Assembly: GCF_000383595.1 (NCBI RefSeq)
Contig: NZ_KB911581.1
Coordinates: 8,329,519-8,393,518 of the forward strand
Reading direction: 5' to 3'
Length of the DNA stretch: 64,000 bases
Source: Streptomyces bottropensis ATCC 25435
GTDB taxonomy: Bacteria > Actinomycetota > Actinomycetes > Streptomycetales > Streptomycetaceae
In this document: in pieces, positions 24,538 to 32,182 of the stretch
Layout: each line of letters begins with the position of its first letter
Position numbering within the stretch: position 1 is the stretch's first letter
Program-made: the position numbers and the translations under genes
The notes under the pieces: model-generated
The model's input: only the letters and a program-made list of their open reading frames with translations
Told to the model about the DNA's origin: nothing
Database searches by the model: none

Positions 24538-26790
24538 ATGCTTGGATCAACCCACGGCACCCTCACCACCGACTCCCGCCGGGCCCGGGCCATCGCGTGC
24601 GGAGAGCACCCCACGCAGGTCGTGCACGGCAGGCCCGCCGAGGCAGGCGACCTGGACGTCAGCGGGCGTCCGCTGTACGCCGACGTCCCCGATCTGGACC
24701 GGCTATTCCGCCCGGAGTCCCTGGCCGTCATCGGCGCCTCGGACACCGAGGGGCGACCGAACACCGGGATCACCCGGCAGCTGCTCGCCTGGTCCGAACG
24801 CGTCGGCGCCCGGCTGCACCCCGTGCACCCCACGCGGGAGTCGGTCTTCGGCATCCCGTGCTTCCCTTCCGTCGCCGACCTGCCCGAACAGGTCGACCTC
24901 GCCGTCCTGCTCCTCTCCGACCCCCTCACCGTGATCGACGAACTGGCCGCGGCCAAGGTGAAGTTCGCCGTCGCCTTCGCCTCCGGATTCGCCGAGACCG
25001 GCGCGGAGGGCGCCGCCGCGCAGGAGCGGCTGGCCGCCGCCGTGGCCCGTGCCGACGGGCTGCGGCTGCTCGGCCCCAACACCAACCTCAACGCCTTCGA
25101 GCGCTTCCGCGACGACCTCGACGGCCCGGCGATCGCGCTGATCACCCAGTCCGGCCACCAGGGCCGCCCCGTCTTCTCCCTCCAGGAGATCGGCATCCGC
25201 CTCTCGCACTGGGCCCCCACCGGCAACGAGGCCGACCTGGAGACCGCCGACTTCATCTCCTACTTCGCCGAACGCCCCGAGGTCGGCGCCATCGCCGCCT
25301 ACGTCGAGGGCCTCAAGGACGGCCGCGCCTTCCTCCTCGCCGCCGACCGGGCCGCCCGGCGCGGTGTGCCCGTCGTCGCCGTCAAGGTCGGCCGCACCGA
25401 GACCGGCGCCCGCACCGCCGCCTCCCACACCGGCAAACTGACCGGCGCGGACGCGGTGGTGGACGCGGCGATGCGGCAGTACGGCGTGATCCGCGTCGAC
25501 GGTCTCGACGAACTCCAGGACACCGCCACGCTCCTGGCGCGGGCCCGGCGCCCGCGCAGCCCCGGGGCGGCCGGCCCGAGGCCCGAGGGCGTCGTCGTCT
25601 ATTCGATCTCGGGCGGCACGGGCGCGCACTTCGCCGACCTGGCCACCGAGGCCGGCCTCCCCCTCCCCACCCTCTCCGAGGCCAAGCAGGCGGAGCTGCA
25701 CCAGTGGATCCCGGACTATCTGAGCGTGGCCAACCCCGTCGACAACGGCGGCCACCCCGTGGGTGACTGGCGCGGCCCCCGCATCCTCGACGCGATCCTC
25801 GACGACCCCTCGGTGGGCGTGCTGATCTGTCCCATCACGGGCCCCTTCCCGCCGATGAGCGACAAGCTCGCCGAGGACCTGGTGGCCGCCGCGGAGCGGA
25901 CGGACAAGCTGGTGTGCGTGGTGTGGGGGTCGCCGGTGGGCACCGAGGCCGCCTATCGCGAGACGCTGCTCGGGTCGTCCCGGGTGGCGACCTTCCGCAC
26001 CTTCGCCAACTGCATCACGGCCGTCCGCGCCCACCTCGACCACACCCGCTTCACCAGCGCCTACCGCTCCCCCTTCGACGAGGCACCGCGCTCCCCCTCC
26101 CCTTCCTTCCGCAAGGCGAAGGCGCTGATGCGGCCGGGGCAGCAGCTGAGCGAGCACGCGGCGAAGCAGCTGCTGCGCGCGTACGGCATACGCGTGCCGC
26201 GCGAGCAGTTGGTGACCAGCGCGGCGGCGGCCGTGCGCGCGGCGAGCCTCGTCGGCTACCCGGTGGTGATGAAGGCGTCCGGTGCCCGCATCGCCCACAA
26301 GACCGAACTCGGCCTGGTGAAGGTCGGGCTGACCTCCGCGAGCCAGATCCGCGACGCCTATCGCGAGCTGACCGACATCGCCCGCTACGAGGACGTCTCC
26401 CTCGACGGGGTGCTGGTGTGCCAGATGGTCGAGCGGGGGGTGGAGATGGTCGTGGGCGTCACCCACGACGACCTCTTCGGGCCCACCGTCACGGTCGGCC
26501 TCGGCGGGGTCCTCGTGGAGGTCCTGCGCGACTCCGCCGTACGCGTGCCCCCCTTCGCCGAGGACCAGGCGCACGCCATGCTCGCCGAACTGCGCGGGCG
26601 GGCCCTGCTGGACGGGGTGCGCGGGGCTCCCCCGGCCGACGTGGACGCCCTCGTGGAGGTCGTGCTCCGCGTGCAGCGCATGGCGCTGGAACTCGGGGAC
26701 GAGATAGCGGAGCTGGACATCAACCCGCTGATGGTGCTGCCGAGGGGACAGGGGGCCGTGGCCCTGGACGCGCTGGCGGTGTGCCGCTGA
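24538..26790 (+). CDS. ADP-forming acyl-CoA ligase (acetate:CoA ligase / pimeloyl-CoA synthetase type)
   Basis: 750 residues in the single-chain NDP-forming CoA ligase layout. A CoA-binding Rossmann domain (RPESLAVIGASDTEGRPNTG, about 62-160), succinyl-CoA-ligase-like domains (ALITQSGHQG; AASHTGKLTGADAVVDAAMRQ with the conserved His) and a C-terminal ATP-grasp domain (EHAAKQLLRAYGIRVPREQL, VVMKASGARIAHKTELGLV, EIAELDINPLMV). It interconverts acyl-CoA plus ADP and free acid plus ATP. The first 50 residues precede the usual family start, so a shorter protein is possible. Two operators lie upstream; the hydratase gene follows by 55 bp. Confidence 0.88.
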   Translation: MLGSTHGTLTTDSRRARAIACGEHPTQVVHGRPAEAGDLDVSGRPLYADVPDLDRLFRPESLAVIGASDTEGRPNTGITRQLLAWSERVGARLHPVHPTRESVFGIPCFPSVADLPEQVDLAVLLLSDPLTVIDELAAAKVKFAVAFASGFAETGAEGAAAQERLAAAVARADGLRLLGPNTNLNAFERFRDDLDGPAIALITQSGHQGRPVFSLQEIGIRLSHWAPTGNEADLETADFISYFAERPEVGAIAAYVEGLKDGRAFLLAADRAARRGVPVVAVKVGRTETGARTAASHTGKLTGADAVVDAAMRQYGVIRVDGLDELQDTATLLARARRPRSPGAAGPRPEGVVVYSISGGTGAHFADLATEAGLPLPTLSEAKQAELHQWIPDYLSVANPVDNGGHPVGDWRGPRILDAILDDPSVGVLICPITGPFPPMSDKLAEDLVAAAERTDKLVCVVWGSPVGTEAAYRETLLGSSRVATFRTFANCITAVRAHLDHTRFTSAYRSPFDEAPRSPSPSFRKAKALMRPGQQLSEHAAKQLLRAYGIRVPREQLVTSAAAAVRAASLVGYPVVMKASGARIAHKTELGLVKVGLTSASQIRDAYRELTDIARYEDVSLDGVLVCQMVERGVEMVVGVTHDDLFGPTVTVGLGGVLVEVLRDSAVRVPPFAEDQAHAMLAELRGRALLDGVRGAPPADVDALVEVVLRVQRMALELGDEIAELDINPLMVLPRGQGAVALDALAVCR

Positions 26791-26845
26791 GCGCAGCCAC
26801 CCCCTGAGGACGTCAACCACTCCCCGTGACAACTGGAGCACCCAC

Positions 26846-27691
26846 ATGTCCGCTTCCCCTCATGAACATCCCGAAAAATCCCGTGACTCATTGATACTGC
26901 ACGCCACTGACAACGCCGTCTCGTGGATCACGCTCAACCGCCCCGAGGCGATGAACGCCCTCACCCCCGACCAGCGGGAACACCTCATCCGCCTCCTCTC
27001 CGACGCCTCCTGCGACCCCGCCGTGCGCGCGGTGGTGATCACTGCCACGGGTCGCGGATTCTGCGCGGGCGCGGACCTGCGGAGCGCCTCGACCGGCGGC
27101 GACACGGCGGGCGCCGAAGAGGGGCGCGTGGCCGGTGACGTGGCGCGCCTGATCCGCCTCGGCGCACAGCGGCTCGTCGCGGCCGTCCTCGACTGCGAGA
27201 AGCCGGTGATCGCGGCGGTGAACGGCACGGCGGCCGGCCTGGGCGCGCATCTCGCCCTCGCCTGCGACCTCGTACTGGCGGCCGAGGAGGCCCGTTTCAT
27301 CGAGGTGTTCGTACGGCGCGGCCTCGTCCCCGACGGGGGTGGCGCGTATCTGCTGCCCCGCCTCGTCGGGCCCCGGCGGGCGAAGGAGCTGATGTTCTTC
27401 GGGGACGCCCTGTCCGCCGCCGACGCTGAGCGCCTCGGCCTCGTCAACCGGGTCGTGGCCGCCCCGGACCTGCGGAAGACGGCCCGCGAGTGGGCGGAAC
27501 GGCTCGCCGCCGGGCCGACCCGCGCCCTGGCGTCGACCAAACACCTGGTCAACACCTCCCTCGACACCGACCGCGCCACCGCCTTCGCCGCCGAGGCCGC
27601 CGCGCAGGAGATCAACATGACGACGGCGGACGCCCAGGAGGGCGTGGCGAGCTTCGTGGAACGACGGACACCACGCTACGAGGGCCGCTGA
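26846..27691 (+). CDS. Enoyl-CoA hydratase (crotonase family)
   Basis: 281 residues. Crotonase marks: ITLNRPEAMNALTPDQRE, RGFCAGADLRS (first oxyanion hole), KPVIAAVNGTAAGLGAHLALACDLVLAAEEARF and FVRRGLVPDGGGAYLLPRLVG. The latter contains the usual catalytic-acid region and resembles functional hydratases or isomerases more closely than the hydratase at 7.7 kb. About 15 extra N-terminal residues (MSASPHEHPEKSRDS) precede the fold. It follows the ADP-forming CoA ligase in the same direction and is probably in its operon. Confidence 0.88.
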   Translation: MSASPHEHPEKSRDSLILHATDNAVSWITLNRPEAMNALTPDQREHLIRLLSDASCDPAVRAVVITATGRGFCAGADLRSASTGGDTAGAEEGRVAGDVARLIRLGAQRLVAAVLDCEKPVIAAVNGTAAGLGAHLALACDLVLAAEEARFIEVFVRRGLVPDGGGAYLLPRLVGPRRAKELMFFGDALSAADAERLGLVNRVVAAPDLRKTAREWAERLAAGPTRALASTKHLVNTSLDTDRATAFAAEAAAQEINMTTADAQEGVASFVERRTPRYEGR

Positions 27692-27712
27692 GGGGGCTCA
27701 CCCAAAGCCGGG

Positions 27713-27740
27713 GGCCACGGGCCACGGGCCACGGGCCACG
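27713..27740. repeat. Four perfect tandem copies of GGCCACG
   Basis: A 7-bp unit repeated four times between the hydratase stop and operator site 9. Confidence 0.8.
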
Positions 27741-27780
27741 GGGGAACCGTTACGGGACTTTACGGGACCACACTTCACTT

Positions 27781-27795
27781 CTGACGGACCGTCAG
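27781..27795. promoter_or_regulatory. CTGAC-N5-GTCAG operator, site 9 (perfect 15-bp palindrome)
   Basis: CTGACGGACCGTCAG is fully symmetric around the central A and is the best copy in the window. It is 16 bp upstream of the flavin-reductase start. Confidence 0.85.
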
Positions 27796-27811
27796 TTTCA
27801 ATGGTGAGGTG

Positions 27812-28489
27812 ATGGGACATGCGGGAATGGCAGCCGCCGCCGTCCGCTACCTGAGGGCGGGCCCGGCGGACGGAAGTGGCAGGGCGACGCATCCGGAACC
27901 GGTCCTCGAAGCGCTGCCGCGCCCCGAGCTGCGCTGCGTCGGCGAGAACGAGCGCGCGCCGGTCGACCAGGCGGAGTTCCGCCGCGTCCTCGGCGCCTTC
28001 GCGACGGGCGTCACGGTGATCACCGCCCCGGCACCGCCACCGCCACCGCCACCGCCACCGCCACCGGGAGCCGACGCCTCGGCCCCCACCGAACCCCCCG
28101 CCGGCTTCGCCTGCCAGTCGTTCTCGTCCCTCTCGCTCGATCCGCCGCTGGTGGCGTTCATGGTCGGCCGTACGTCGACGACCTGGCCCCGGATCGCCCG
28201 CGCGGGCGTCTTCTGCGTGAACGTACTCGGCGCGGACCAGGGCGAGTTGTGCCGGCGCTTCGCGGTGAGCGGGGCGGACAAGTTCGCCGGCGTCACCCAC
28301 ACCCCGGCCCCCGCCACGGGCTCCCCCCGCATCACCGGCGCCGCCGCCTGGATCGACTGCACGGTCCACGCCGTCCACACCGGCGGCGACCACCTGATCG
28401 TGGTGGGCCGGGTGCGGGCACTGGACACGGCCGACGACACGATGCCGCTGCTGTTCCACAGGGGCCGCTTCGGCCGGCTCACGACCTGA
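27812..28489 (+). CDS. Flavin reductase-like FMN-binding protein with a polyproline insertion
   Basis: 225 residues of the HpaC/HsaB-type flavin reductase family: FRRVLGAFATGVTVITA, CQSFSSLSLDPPLVAFMVG, CVNVLGADQGELCRRFA and HLIVVGRVRALD. Such proteins supply reduced FMN or FAD to two-component monooxygenases, though no obvious oxygenase partner is adjacent. An insertion of about 25 residues, including eleven consecutive prolines encoded by a CACCGC hexamer run (28032-28066), interrupts the first strands between VITA and the CQSF motif. The frame is open from GTG 27809; ATG 27812 or 27827 are possible starts. It is directly controlled by operator site 9. Confidence 0.82.
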   Translation: MGHAGMAAAAVRYLRAGPADGSGRATHPEPVLEALPRPELRCVGENERAPVDQAEFRRVLGAFATGVTVITAPAPPPPPPPPPPPGADASAPTEPPAGFACQSFSSLSLDPPLVAFMVGRTSTTWPRIARAGVFCVNVLGADQGELCRRFAVSGADKFAGVTHTPAPATGSPRITGAAAWIDCTVHAVHTGGDHLIVVGRVRALDTADDTMPLLFHRGRFGRLTT

Positions 28490-28654
28490 CGGCGGGCCCC
28501 CGCCTCGGGTGACCGCCAACCCCACCCGCCCCACTGGCCGCCTCCGTATCACCAACGCCATCAGAGCCGCAGCCGCGCACAGCGCGCCCGAGGCGTACCC
28601 GACGACGTCGTAGGAGCCGAAGGTGTCACGGCCCAGTCGATGCGCCAGCATCCG
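28490..28654 (-). pseudogene. Remnant of the C-terminal end of an MFS-type transporter
   Basis: Read leftward, this stretch encodes LGRDTFGSYDVVGYASGALC followed by AAAALMALVIRRRP, a typical last transmembrane helix with positive stop residues. There is no upstream part of such a gene and no stop codon before the frame enters the flavin reductase gene, so it looks like a leftover. The identification is tentative because the fragment is short. Confidence 0.4.
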
Positions 28655-28795
28655 CAGGGCGCGCTGGGGGTGACCCCGACGGCGTACCGGCGGACCGGCG
28701 GACGTTCAAGGCGGAAGGGGCGGCCACGCGTACGGCGGGGGCCGGCCGTGCGGAGCGGACCGGGCAGGAGAGCAGCCCGGTGGCCTAGAAGGTGA
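28646..28795 (+). pseudogene. Remnant of the C-terminal end of an AraC-family regulator
   Basis: Read rightward, the frame encodes GALGVTPTAYRRT, the conserved end of the AraC/XylS DNA-binding domain, then runs to a stop at 28793 overlapping the dehydrogenase 3' end. No upstream AraC sequence exists. It abuts the MFS remnant on the opposite strand, suggesting one deletion removed the facing 5' parts of a divergent AraC-MFS pair. Confidence 0.4.
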
Positions 28796-29834
28796 GCACC
28801 GCCCGCGCCACCCGCCCCTCCCCCGCGTCCTGCGCCGCCTTCGCGAAGTCCTCCACCGGGTAGGTGGCCGTGACCAGCTCGTCCAGGAGCAGGCGGCCCT
28901 CCCGGTAGAGGTCGGCGTAGAGCGCGATGTCCCGTTGCGGGCGGGACGAGCCGTACCGGCAGCCCAGGATCGACTTGTCCAGGTAGAGGGAGGAGACGAG
29001 GAAGGACGCCTCGGCGGTCGCGGCCGGCACACCGAGCAGGACGGCCTGGCCGTGCCGGTCCAGCAGGTCGATCGCCTGGCGGATGAGTTCGACGCGGCCG
29101 ACGCACTCGAAGGCGTGGTCGGCGCCCGTGGGGAGGATGTCCCGTACTCCCGCCACGGACGTCAGGAAGTGCGTGGCCCCGAACAGCCGCGCCACCGCCT
29201 CCTTGTCCGGGTTGGCGTCCACGGCGACGATCCGCGTCGCCCCCGCGATCCGCGCGCCCTGTACGACGTTGAGCCCGATCCCGCCGGCCCCGATCACGAC
29301 GACGGTGTCCCCGCGGTCGACGCGTGCCCGGTTGAGCACCGCGCCGACACCGGTCAGCACCCCGCACCCGATCAGCGCGGCGGAGGTCAGCGGAACGTCG
29401 TCCGGAATCCGTACCGCCTGGACGGCCTTGACCACCGTCCTCTCCGCGAAGGCGGAGTTCGCGGCGAACTGGAACACCTCCTGCCCGCCGCGCGAGAACG
29501 GCCGCGTGGGGCGTCCGATCGCCCTGCGGCACATGGTCGGCCGCCCCCGGTCGCAGTCGGCGCAGGCGCCGCAGTTGGCGAGGGTGGACAGGGCCACGTG
29601 ATCCCCTGGCCGGACGTGCCGGACCCCCGCCCCCACCGCCTCGACGACGCCCGCCCCCTCGTGTCCCAGCACCACCGGCACCGGGAACGGAATCGTCCCG
29701 TCCACCACCGACAGGTCGCTGTGGCAGAGCCCGGCGGCCGAGACGGCCACCAGCACCTCACCGGGACCCGGCTCCCGCACGACCAGATCGTCGACGACCT
29801 CGGCCCGCTTCCCGTCGAACACCACTCCGCGCAT
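28785..29834 (-). CDS. Zinc-dependent alcohol dehydrogenase (MDR family)
   Basis: 349 residues. Catalytic zinc ligands are suggested by GLCHSDLSV and GHEGAGVVEAVG; the structural-zinc lobe has four cysteines in NCGACADCDRGRPTMC. The cofactor domain shows VVVIGAGGIGLNVVQGARIAG. Similar enzymes oxidise primary alcohols or S-linked adducts with NAD. ATG 29834 has AGGGG upstream; GTG 29843 is an alternative. It starts 18 bp after the acyl-CoA dehydrogenase stop and likely ends the SDR-dehydrogenase operon. Confidence 0.87.
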   Translation of the reverse strand: MRGVVFDGKRAEVVDDLVVREPGPGEVLVAVSAAGLCHSDLSVVDGTIPFPVPVVLGHEGAGVVEAVGAGVRHVRPGDHVALSTLANCGACADCDRGRPTMCRRAIGRPTRPFSRGGQEVFQFAANSAFAERTVVKAVQAVRIPDDVPLTSAALIGCGVLTGVGAVLNRARVDRGDTVVVIGAGGIGLNVVQGARIAGATRIVAVDANPDKEAVARLFGATHFLTSVAGVRDILPTGADHAFECVGRVELIRQAIDLLDRHGQAVLLGVPAATAEASFLVSSLYLDKSILGCRYGSSRPQRDIALYADLYREGRLLLDELVTATYPVEDFAKAAQDAGEGRVARAVLTF

Positions 29835-29851
29835 GGCCCTCACCCCTCAGC

Positions 29852-31006
29852 TCAGCCTCTCGGCTCCCTCGGCAGACCGAGCACCCGCTCGGCGATGATC
29901 GTGCGCTGCACCTCGTCGGAACCGCCGTAGACGGTGTCGGCCCGGCTGAACAGGAACAGGTACTGGAAGGGGTCCAGCGCGTACGGCTCCGGCGCCGACC
30001 ACTGCCGCGGCCCCAGCACCGCCCCCGCGCCCCGCACCTCCATGGCCAGCTCGCCGAGCCGCCGGTGCCACCGCCCCCACAGCAACTTGGCCACGCTCGG
30101 CGCACCCGGCTCGGCCCCGCCCTGCGCCCCGCCGAGCGTCCGCAGGGCGTTCCACCGCATCGCCTTCAACTCGGCCCACTGCCCCACGAGTCGGTCGCGG
30201 ACGACGGGATCGTCCGCCGCCCCGCTCGCCACGGCGGCCCGTACGACGTCCCCCAACTCCCGCTCGAAGCCGATCTGCTGGGCGAGGGTCGACACCCCCC
30301 GCTCGAAGCCGAGCAGCCCCATGGCGACCCGCCAGCCGTTCCCCTCGCCCCCGACGACGTGTTCCGCGCGGGCGTGCGCCCCGTCGAAGAAGACCTCGTT
30401 GAACTCGCTCGTCCCGGTCATCTGCCGGATGGGCCGCACCTCGATCCGGCCCGGCTGGTCCATCGGCACGAGCACCAACGACAGCCCGTGGTGGCGCGCG
30501 GAGCCCGGCTCGGTACGGGCCAGCACGAAGCACCAGTCGGCCTCATGGGCGAGCGAGGTCCAGATCTTCTGTCCGGTGATCCGGTACGACCCGTCGTCCG
30601 CCCGCTCCGCCCTGGTCCGCACCCCTGCGAGGTCGGACCCGGCGCCGGGCTCGCTGTACCCCTGGCACCAGAGTTCGTCGCCGCGCGCGATCGGCGGCAG
30701 GAACCGCCGCTTCTGCTCCTCGCTCCCGAACGCGATCAGCGTCGGCGCGAGCAGCTTCTCCCCGATGTGCCCGGAGCGGGCGGGTACGTCGGCCCGTGCG
30801 TACTCCTCGGCCCACACCACCTGCTGGACCAGCGTGGCCGTCCGGTTCCCGTACCCGCCCTCGCTCCATCCGAGCCCGATCCACCCGGCGGCCCCGAGCG
30901 TCCGCTCCCAGTCCCGCCGGTCCTCGCCCACTCCGGCGTGCGCCCCCAGCCAGTCCCGCACCTCCGCCCGGAACGCCTCGTCCTCGTCACTGAACCCGAA
31001 GTCCAT
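29852..31006 (-). CDS. Acyl-CoA dehydrogenase, full-length type
   Basis: 384 residues. The flavin-binding motif WCQGYSEPGAGSDLAGVRTR, IWTSLAHEADWCFVLARTE and the C-terminal PYALDPFQYLFLFSRADTVYGGSDEVQRTIIAERVLGLP mark a FadE-family enzyme. A catalytic Glu position is plausible but was not assigned. It could form a heteromer with the motif-poor subunit at 16.3 kb, or act alone. GGGAGGT precedes ATG 31006; sequence upstream of it in the same frame is non-coding. Confidence 0.88.
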   Translation of the reverse strand: MDFGFSDEDEAFRAEVRDWLGAHAGVGEDRRDWERTLGAAGWIGLGWSEGGYGNRTATLVQQVVWAEEYARADVPARSGHIGEKLLAPTLIAFGSEEQKRRFLPPIARGDELWCQGYSEPGAGSDLAGVRTRAERADDGSYRITGQKIWTSLAHEADWCFVLARTEPGSARHHGLSLVLVPMDQPGRIEVRPIRQMTGTSEFNEVFFDGAHARAEHVVGGEGNGWRVAMGLLGFERGVSTLAQQIGFERELGDVVRAAVASGAADDPVVRDRLVGQWAELKAMRWNALRTLGGAQGGAEPGAPSVAKLLWGRWHRRLGELAMEVRGAGAVLGPRQWSAPEPYALDPFQYLFLFSRADTVYGGSDEVQRTIIAERVLGLPREPRG

Positions 31007-31135
31007 GCCACCTCCCGATGAACGCCGCGCGGATGGAGCGGGGTGCCTGCTTCGTCGGCGGGTGCAGGCGCGTGGGGCTTCTCGCGCAGTTCCCACCGCA
31101 GCCGCACCCGCCGACGAACCACCGCCCCCGCCCCC

Positions 31136-32047
31136 TCACGCGTTCGGCCGCTCCCCGGCCGCCGCGGCCCGGGCCATCCCCTCCACCCGCTCCAGCATCG
31201 GCATCGGATCCACCCCCACCGCCCCCGGCAGAAACTCCGCGATCCTCTCCGGGGTCCAGCCCCCTTCCGCATACGCCGAGCGCAGCTCCCGCGGCTGAGC
31301 CCACACCGCGATCTTCGGCCCGGCGACCGTGTACACCTGCCCGGTGATCCGTTCCTCCCGGGCCCGGTCCGACAGCAGGTACACCACGAACGCGGCCACG
31401 TCCTCCGGCTCACCGATCTCGGTCAGCTCCATCGGCACCCCCGCGGACATCCGCGTACGCGCCACCGGCGCCACCGCGTTCGCGGTCACCCCGTACCGGT
31501 GCAGACCCAGCGCCGCGCTGCGCACCAGGGAGATGATCCCGCCCTTGGCCGCGCTGTAGTTGGCCTGCGAGACGGACCCCTGGTGGTTGCCGCTCGTGAA
31601 CCCGATCAGGGTCCCGGCCCGCTGCTTCCGCATGACGGCGGACGCGGCCCGGAACACGGTGAACGTGCCCTTCAGATGCGTGGCGATGACCGGATCCCAT
31701 TCGTCCTCGGCCATGTTGAACAGCATCCGCTCGCGCAGGATCCCGGCGACACAGACGACCCCGTCGATCCGTCCGTACGCCTCGACCGCCGTGTCCACGA
31801 GCCGCTGCCCACCGGCCATGGTGGAGATGTCGTCGGCGACGGCGACGGCCTCGCCACCGGCCGCCTCGATCTCCTTGACGACGGTCTCGGCGACGGAGCT
31901 GGTGGGTTCGGAGCCGTCGACGCAGACGCCGTAGTCGTTGACGACGACGCGCGCGCCCTCGGCGGCGGCACCGACGGCGACCGCCCGGCCGATCCCCCGA
32001 CCCGCTCCGGTGACGGCGACGACCTTGCCTGCCAAGAAGTTTCCCAC
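31136..32047 (-). CDS. Short-chain dehydrogenase/reductase, hydroxyacyl-CoA dehydrogenase-like
   Basis: 303 residues. The NAD-binding motif is VVAVTGAGRGIGRAVA; the active site is represented by GFTSGNHQGSVSQANYSAAKGG with the YxxxK pair. The extended C-terminus and the NDYG motif after the second strand resemble the hydroxyacyl-CoA dehydrogenase domain of multifunctional beta-oxidation enzymes. It is predicted to oxidise a 3-hydroxyacyl-CoA or ring hydroxyl. It is first in a leftward operon with the acyl-CoA dehydrogenase and alcohol dehydrogenase, though 129 bp containing a partial dispersed repeat separate it from the next gene. Operators 10-12 lie upstream. Confidence 0.87.
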   Translation of the reverse strand: MGNFLAGKVVAVTGAGRGIGRAVAVGAAAEGARVVVNDYGVCVDGSEPTSSVAETVVKEIEAAGGEAVAVADDISTMAGGQRLVDTAVEAYGRIDGVVCVAGILRERMLFNMAEDEWDPVIATHLKGTFTVFRAASAVMRKQRAGTLIGFTSGNHQGSVSQANYSAAKGGIISLVRSAALGLHRYGVTANAVAPVARTRMSAGVPMELTEIGEPEDVAAFVVYLLSDRAREERITGQVYTVAGPKIAVWAQPRELRSAYAEGGWTPERIAEFLPGAVGVDPMPMLERVEGMARAAAAGERPNA

Positions 32048-32074
32048 CCCGGCCCCTTCCCCTCATCCGGACTT

Positions 32075-32089
32075 CTGATGGACCGTTGT
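32075..32089. promoter_or_regulatory. Degenerate operator, site 10
   Basis: CTGATGGACCGTTGT keeps the left arm and centre but has a poor right arm. It is the first of three sites in exact 15-bp register. Confidence 0.4.
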
Positions 32090-32104
32090 CTGACGGACCA
32101 TCAC
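32090..32104. promoter_or_regulatory. Degenerate operator, site 11
   Basis: CTGACGGACCATCAC has two mismatches in the right arm and directly abuts sites 10 and 12. Confidence 0.5.
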
Positions 32105-32119
32105 CTGACGTACCGTCAG
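32105..32119. promoter_or_regulatory. CTGAC-N5-GTCAG operator, site 12
   Basis: CTGACGTACCGTCAG has perfect arms and ends 63 bp upstream of the cyclase-family gene. Together with sites 10 and 11 it forms a 45-bp array between divergent genes. Confidence 0.8.
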
Positions 32120-32182
32120 ATCTGCTCGTACGGCGATTCTACGGCCCGTCCGACATACCCACACAAGCCCCGGGGAGGGCCG

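Noticed and set aside
24703..26847. 714-codon open frame opposite the ADP-forming CoA ligase
   Set aside because: Antisense shadow of a clearly homologous gene, with repetitive Gly/Val/Arg composition.
28561..29532. 323-codon leftward frame over the alcohol dehydrogenase
   Set aside because: A shifted-frame shadow of the dehydrogenase gene on the same strand, Arg/Gly/Pro-rich with no motifs.
31043..32182. Upstream extension of the cyclase reading frame through the SDR gene
   Set aside because: It is antisense to the SDR gene and crosses the operator array; the real start at 32183 has a strong ribosome binding site.
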